This document shows, in pieces, positions 61,505 through 64,000 of a stretch of DNA of 64,000 nt. How positions within the stretch are numbered: the stretch's first letter is position 1; each line of letters starts with the position of its first letter. The notes beneath the pieces were generated by a model that saw only the letters and a program-made list of their open reading frames with translations, made no database searches and was not told the DNA's origin. This DNA is from Actinocatenispora sp963805605 (GTDB lineage Bacteria > Actinomycetota > Actinomycetes > Mycobacteriales > Micromonosporaceae), in assembly GCA_963805605.1 (NCBI GenBank), contig CAWDUX010000003.1, positions 992,001 through 1,056,000 of the forward strand, read 5' to 3'. Made by a program: the position numbers and the translations under genes.

Positions 61505-62671
61505 TCAGTCTCCTTTCTGCGGGCCGGAGCGCGGAAAGGTACCGGCGATGGTACGGAACTGCATGTTGGAGGTCCCTTCGTAGATCTTGCCGACCTTGGC
61601 GTCCCGGTAGAGCTTCTCGATCCGGAGACCAGGGACGAACCCGTTGCCGCCCAATGTCTCCACGGCCTGGCCGACGACCCGTTCGGCCACCTCCGAGGCG
61701 ATGTACTTGGCCATCGCGCAGGCCCGCAGTCGCTCGGTGGCACTACCACCGTGCTGGAGGAGCCGGGTGGTGTTGTAGAGCAGCGTTCGGGCCGCCTCCA
61801 GCTCCGCAGCCAGGCGCGCCAACGGAAACGACACCCCCTGGTACGTGGCGATCGGCGCACCGAACTGCGTCCGCCGGCCGGCGTAGCCGACCGCCTCATC
61901 CAACGCGCCCTGTGCGAGACCCACCAGTTGCGCGGCGATGCCGACCTTGCCCACATTGAGGGTCTCGGCGACCAGCAGCTCACCCCGGCCGGGGCGGCCG
62001 AGGACGCCAGCGCGGCCGACCCGGACCCCGTCGAGGTTCACCTCGCAGGTCGAACTGGCCCGGATGCCCATCTTGGGCATCGCCTCGCCCACAGTCAGTC
62101 CGGGGGTGTCCCGCTCGACCAGGAATGCGGTCAGACCCACCTCTGCGCGGGCGAACACCAGGAACAGGCCCGCCTCGCGGGCGCTGCTGGTCCACTGCTT
62201 GGTACCGGTGAGCACGTAGTCGCCGCCGTCCGCCACGGCCTCTGTGCTCATCGCGAAGGCGTCGCTGCCGGCACCGGCCTCGGAAATCGCGTACGCGCCG
62301 ACCGTGTCGTTGGCCAGCCGAGGTAGGTGACGGCGGCGGGCGGGCCCGTCCCCGTGGCGTAGCAGAGCGCTGGTCACCAGGGCGTTCTGTACATCCACCA
62401 GCACCGCCACGGACGGATCGGCGCGGGCGATCTCCTCGATGCTCAGCACGACCCGGAACAGGTCGCCGCCGGCACCACCGTAGGCCTCGGGCACCTCCAC
62501 ACCCATCAGGCCGGCGTCGAACAACTCCACGATCAAGTCCGGATCGATGCGGGCGGTCTCGTCCATGGCCGTCACCCGGGGTACGATCGACGACTCGGCG
62601 AACGCACGCACCTTCGAACGCCACGCCTCGTCACCCTCCGGCAGCCAGGTGAGCGGCATCGGCGCGCTCAT
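61505..62671 (-). CDS. Acyl-CoA dehydrogenase family protein
   Basis: 388-aa flavoprotein dehydrogenase. Seen: AYAISEAGAGSD and KQWTSSAREAGLFLVFA (FAD and substrate contacts), GRRTQFGAPIATYQG, and the C-terminal KIYEGTSNMQFRTIA with catalytic base E365. All ACAD features are intact. In biosynthetic clusters such enzymes desaturate acyl or aminoacyl groups bound to carrier proteins or CoA, e.g. the prolyl-S-carrier dehydrogenases. ATG 62671 overlaps the stop of the upstream monooxygenase (ATGA). Followed by the thioesterase after one base. Confidence 0.92.
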   Translation of the reverse strand: MSAPMPLTWLPEGDEAWRSKVRAFAESSIVPRVTAMDETARIDPDLIVELFDAGLMGVEVPEAYGGAGGDLFRVVLSIEEIARADPSVAVLVDVQNALVTSALLRHGDGPARRRHLPRLANDTVGAYAISEAGAGSDAFAMSTEAVADGGDYVLTGTKQWTSSAREAGLFLVFARAEVGLTAFLVERDTPGLTVGEAMPKMGIRASSTCEVNLDGVRVGRAGVLGRPGRGELLVAETLNVGKVGIAAQLVGLAQGALDEAVGYAGRRTQFGAPIATYQGVSFPLARLAAELEAARTLLYNTTRLLQHGGSATERLRACAMAKYIASEVAERVVGQAVETLGGNGFVPGLRIEKLYRDAKVGKIYEGTSNMQFRTIAGTFPRSGPQKGD

Positions 62672-63879
62672 CCCGTACCCCCTGCCACCGGTACCGGCAG
62701 GCCGGACAGCTCCGGTGGCCGCTGCATCTCCCGCCACATCTGTTTCTCCGACATCGCCAGGTAGAGCCGCACCAGCCCGGTCATCAGCCGGCGCACGACC
62801 CGGTTGGCCGGCTCCGGAGAGGTGGCGACCCGCACCGACTGCTCCCGGATCCACTTCACCCGGGCGTAGCGGCGTTGCTCGTAGGCACGCAGGCCGGCGG
62901 TCACGCTCACCGCGTCGGCCAGCGCGTCGGCCAGGACCAGTCCATCCTCCACCGCCTGGCAGGCACCCTGACCGAGGTCATTGGGCATCGCGTGGGCGGC
63001 GTCACCGAGCAATGTGACGTGGCCGCTGCCCCAGTGCTCGTGCCAGTCGTGGTACCAGATGTCGGTCCGGATCACTGCCTCCGCGGGCGTACGCGTCACC
63101 CGTTCGCGCAGCACCGCCGGCATCGTCCGGACCAGCCGGGTCAGGTGCGCCGGGATCTGTTCGGGCATCTCGCGTTCCCCGGCAGGCGCCTCGACCGACA
63201 GGGTCCAGGCGGCCCGGTCCCCGCCGATCGGGTACACACCACCGCCGATCCCGGTGTCCGGGTCGTGGTAGAGCTGGGGTATTCCGGCCACCAGGTCCTG
63301 GGATCCCGCAACCACGCCGCGGTAGACGGTACGTCCCAGGTAGACGGCCGGCACGCTGCCGTGCAGACGGGTAAGTACCGACGAGCGGATCCCGTCGGCG
63401 CCGAGCAAGGCGACCCCGTCGATCTGCTGCCCACCCGCCACGGTCACCTCGACACCGTCCGCGCAGTCCCGGAAGTCGGTCACCTCCTGGCCGTAATGGA
63501 TGCTGATGCCCCGATCCGCGCAGGCGTTCATCAGCACCAGGAACAGGTCCATCCGCCCGATCGACAGCGATGGCAGCGCAGCCGGCCACAGATGCCGGTG
63601 CGAATGCATCCGGAACCGGACCCGGCCACGGGCGTCGTAGCTTTCGATACCGGTCACCTGTTCGGAGGCGGCCAGCAACTGCTCGGCCAGACCCAGCCAA
63701 CCCAGCGAAGTGGACGCGTTGCTCCACAGCGTCAGGCCACTGCCCGACGCGGTCCGGATGGCCTCCTCGGTCCGGCGTTCATACAGCTCCACCGCGATGC
63801 CCCGCTGGTGCAGGGCGAGCGCCGCGGTCAACCCGCCGACACCGGCACCCGCGATGATCACCGGTCTATCGACTCCCAT
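62668..63879 (-). CDS. FAD-dependent monooxygenase (PHBH-type, group A)
   Basis: 403-aa flavoprotein hydroxylase with GAGVGGLTAALA at residues 11-22, LGADGIRS near 163-170 and LLGDAAHAMPNDLGQGACQA near 294-313. Its C-terminus (KQMWREMQRPPEL) matches that of the monooxygenase at 58956-60158, so both come from one duplication. ATG 63879 has GGGAG 5 nt upstream and lies inside the end of the preceding gene (14-bp overlap). It is the first gene of the coupled run in this window with a complete sequence. Confidence 0.9.
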   Translation of the reverse strand: MGVDRPVIIAGAGVGGLTAALALHQRGIAVELYERRTEEAIRTASGSGLTLWSNASTSLGWLGLAEQLLAASEQVTGIESYDARGRVRFRMHSHRHLWPAALPSLSIGRMDLFLVLMNACADRGISIHYGQEVTDFRDCADGVEVTVAGGQQIDGVALLGADGIRSSVLTRLHGSVPAVYLGRTVYRGVVAGSQDLVAGIPQLYHDPDTGIGGGVYPIGGDRAAWTLSVEAPAGEREMPEQIPAHLTRLVRTMPAVLRERVTRTPAEAVIRTDIWYHDWHEHWGSGHVTLLGDAAHAMPNDLGQGACQAVEDGLVLADALADAVSVTAGLRAYEQRRYARVKWIREQSVRVATSPEPANRVVRRLMTGLVRLYLAMSEKQMWREMQRPPELSGLPVPVAGGTG

Positions 63880-64000
63880 CGGTACTCCCTTCCACGATCG
63901 CCCCGTCTCTCGGCGCGGGCAGCACTCCAGCCTCGCGAAGCGCATCCACGTACCGGCCGAGTACCTCGGTGTCCACCACCGGTGGCGGCAGGTCAGTACC
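63866..64000 (-). CDS. Partial gene, C-terminal 44 residues, continues beyond the window
   Basis: An open frame enters from the right edge and ends with TAG at 63866-63868, 14 bp inside the monooxygenase gene. Visible: TDLPPPVVDTEVLGRYVDAL followed by REAGVLPAPRDGAIVEG. Codon use matches the neighbours and the overlap with the next start is typical of this operon, so I take it as a real gene end. No family can be named from this piece. Confidence 0.6.
   Translation of the reverse strand, partial: GTDLPPPVVDTEVLGRYVDALREAGVLPAPRDGAIVEGSTDGSR

Noticed and set aside
1..64000. tRNA, rRNA, CRISPR array and phage genes
   Set aside because: I looked for cloverleaf-like segments with CCA-type ends, conserved rRNA stretches, regular repeat-spacer patterns and phage structural proteins; none was convincing.

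Overview
The window is high-GC DNA with dense genes, GTG/TTG starts and many ATGA/GTGA start-stop overlaps. This points to a filamentous actinomycete. The mix of a mycobacterial-type dormancy gene set, PucR/TetR regulators and the edge of a secondary-metabolite cluster fits Micromonosporaceae; Actinocatenispora is my guess, inferred from gene content only.

Layout. (1) 1-10.6 kb: a hypoxia/dormancy island with homologues of Mycobacterium DosR-regulon genes: an Rv1733c-like membrane protein, a CtpF-like P-type ATPase, three two-domain universal stress proteins, an Rv0571c-like phosphoribosyltransferase, an orphan carbamate kinase, a divergent Rv1738-like (DUF1876) protein and an Acg-type nitroreductase, with DosR-like inverted repeats. 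(2) 10.6-21.3 kb: a decayed ATP-grasp gene, a secreted phosphoesterase, two SDR operons, a GAF/PucR regulator facing an MHS-type transporter, an MFS/P450 chimeric remnant, and a BlaI-type repressor plus PAP2 phosphatase with a clear operator. (3) 21.3-30 kb: dnaE, a CDP-alcohol phosphatidyltransferase, an SRPBCC protein, a DrrAB-like exporter and a TetR regulator. (4) 30.2-33.8 kb: one small membrane-protein gene destroyed by two insertion sequences (a decayed IS605-type element and an intact-looking IS4-family element) and by frameshifts. (5) 33.9-35.5 kb: an ECF42-type sigma factor with its DGPF/YCII partner. (6) 35.7-46.7 kb: a glycan-use locus with GH39 and GH35 enzymes divergent from a LacI repressor and a family-5 ABC importer whose binding-protein gene is frameshifted. 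(7) 46.9-57 kb: secreted phospholipase A2, an epimerase/TetR pair, a NarL-type two-component system, an opine-dehydrogenase-like enzyme with a methyltransferase, an amidase and a HisC-like aminotransferase. (8) 57.4-64 kb: the edge of a biosynthetic cluster: a DHA2 efflux pump, then a tightly coupled operon of flavin monooxygenase, acyl-CoA dehydrogenase, type II thioesterase, methyltransferase and a second, paralogous flavin monooxygenase, with a further partial gene running off the right end.

How parts work together. Island 1 looks like an energy-saving and redox/ion stress module. The sugar locus couples oligosaccharide import with two exo/endo-glycosidases under a LacI repressor, although the binding-protein frameshift may have inactivated import. 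The right-hand operon has the signature of carrier-protein-bound chemistry (TEII plus ACAD plus oxygenases), so the assembly-line genes are expected beyond the right edge. No tRNA, rRNA or CRISPR array was seen.
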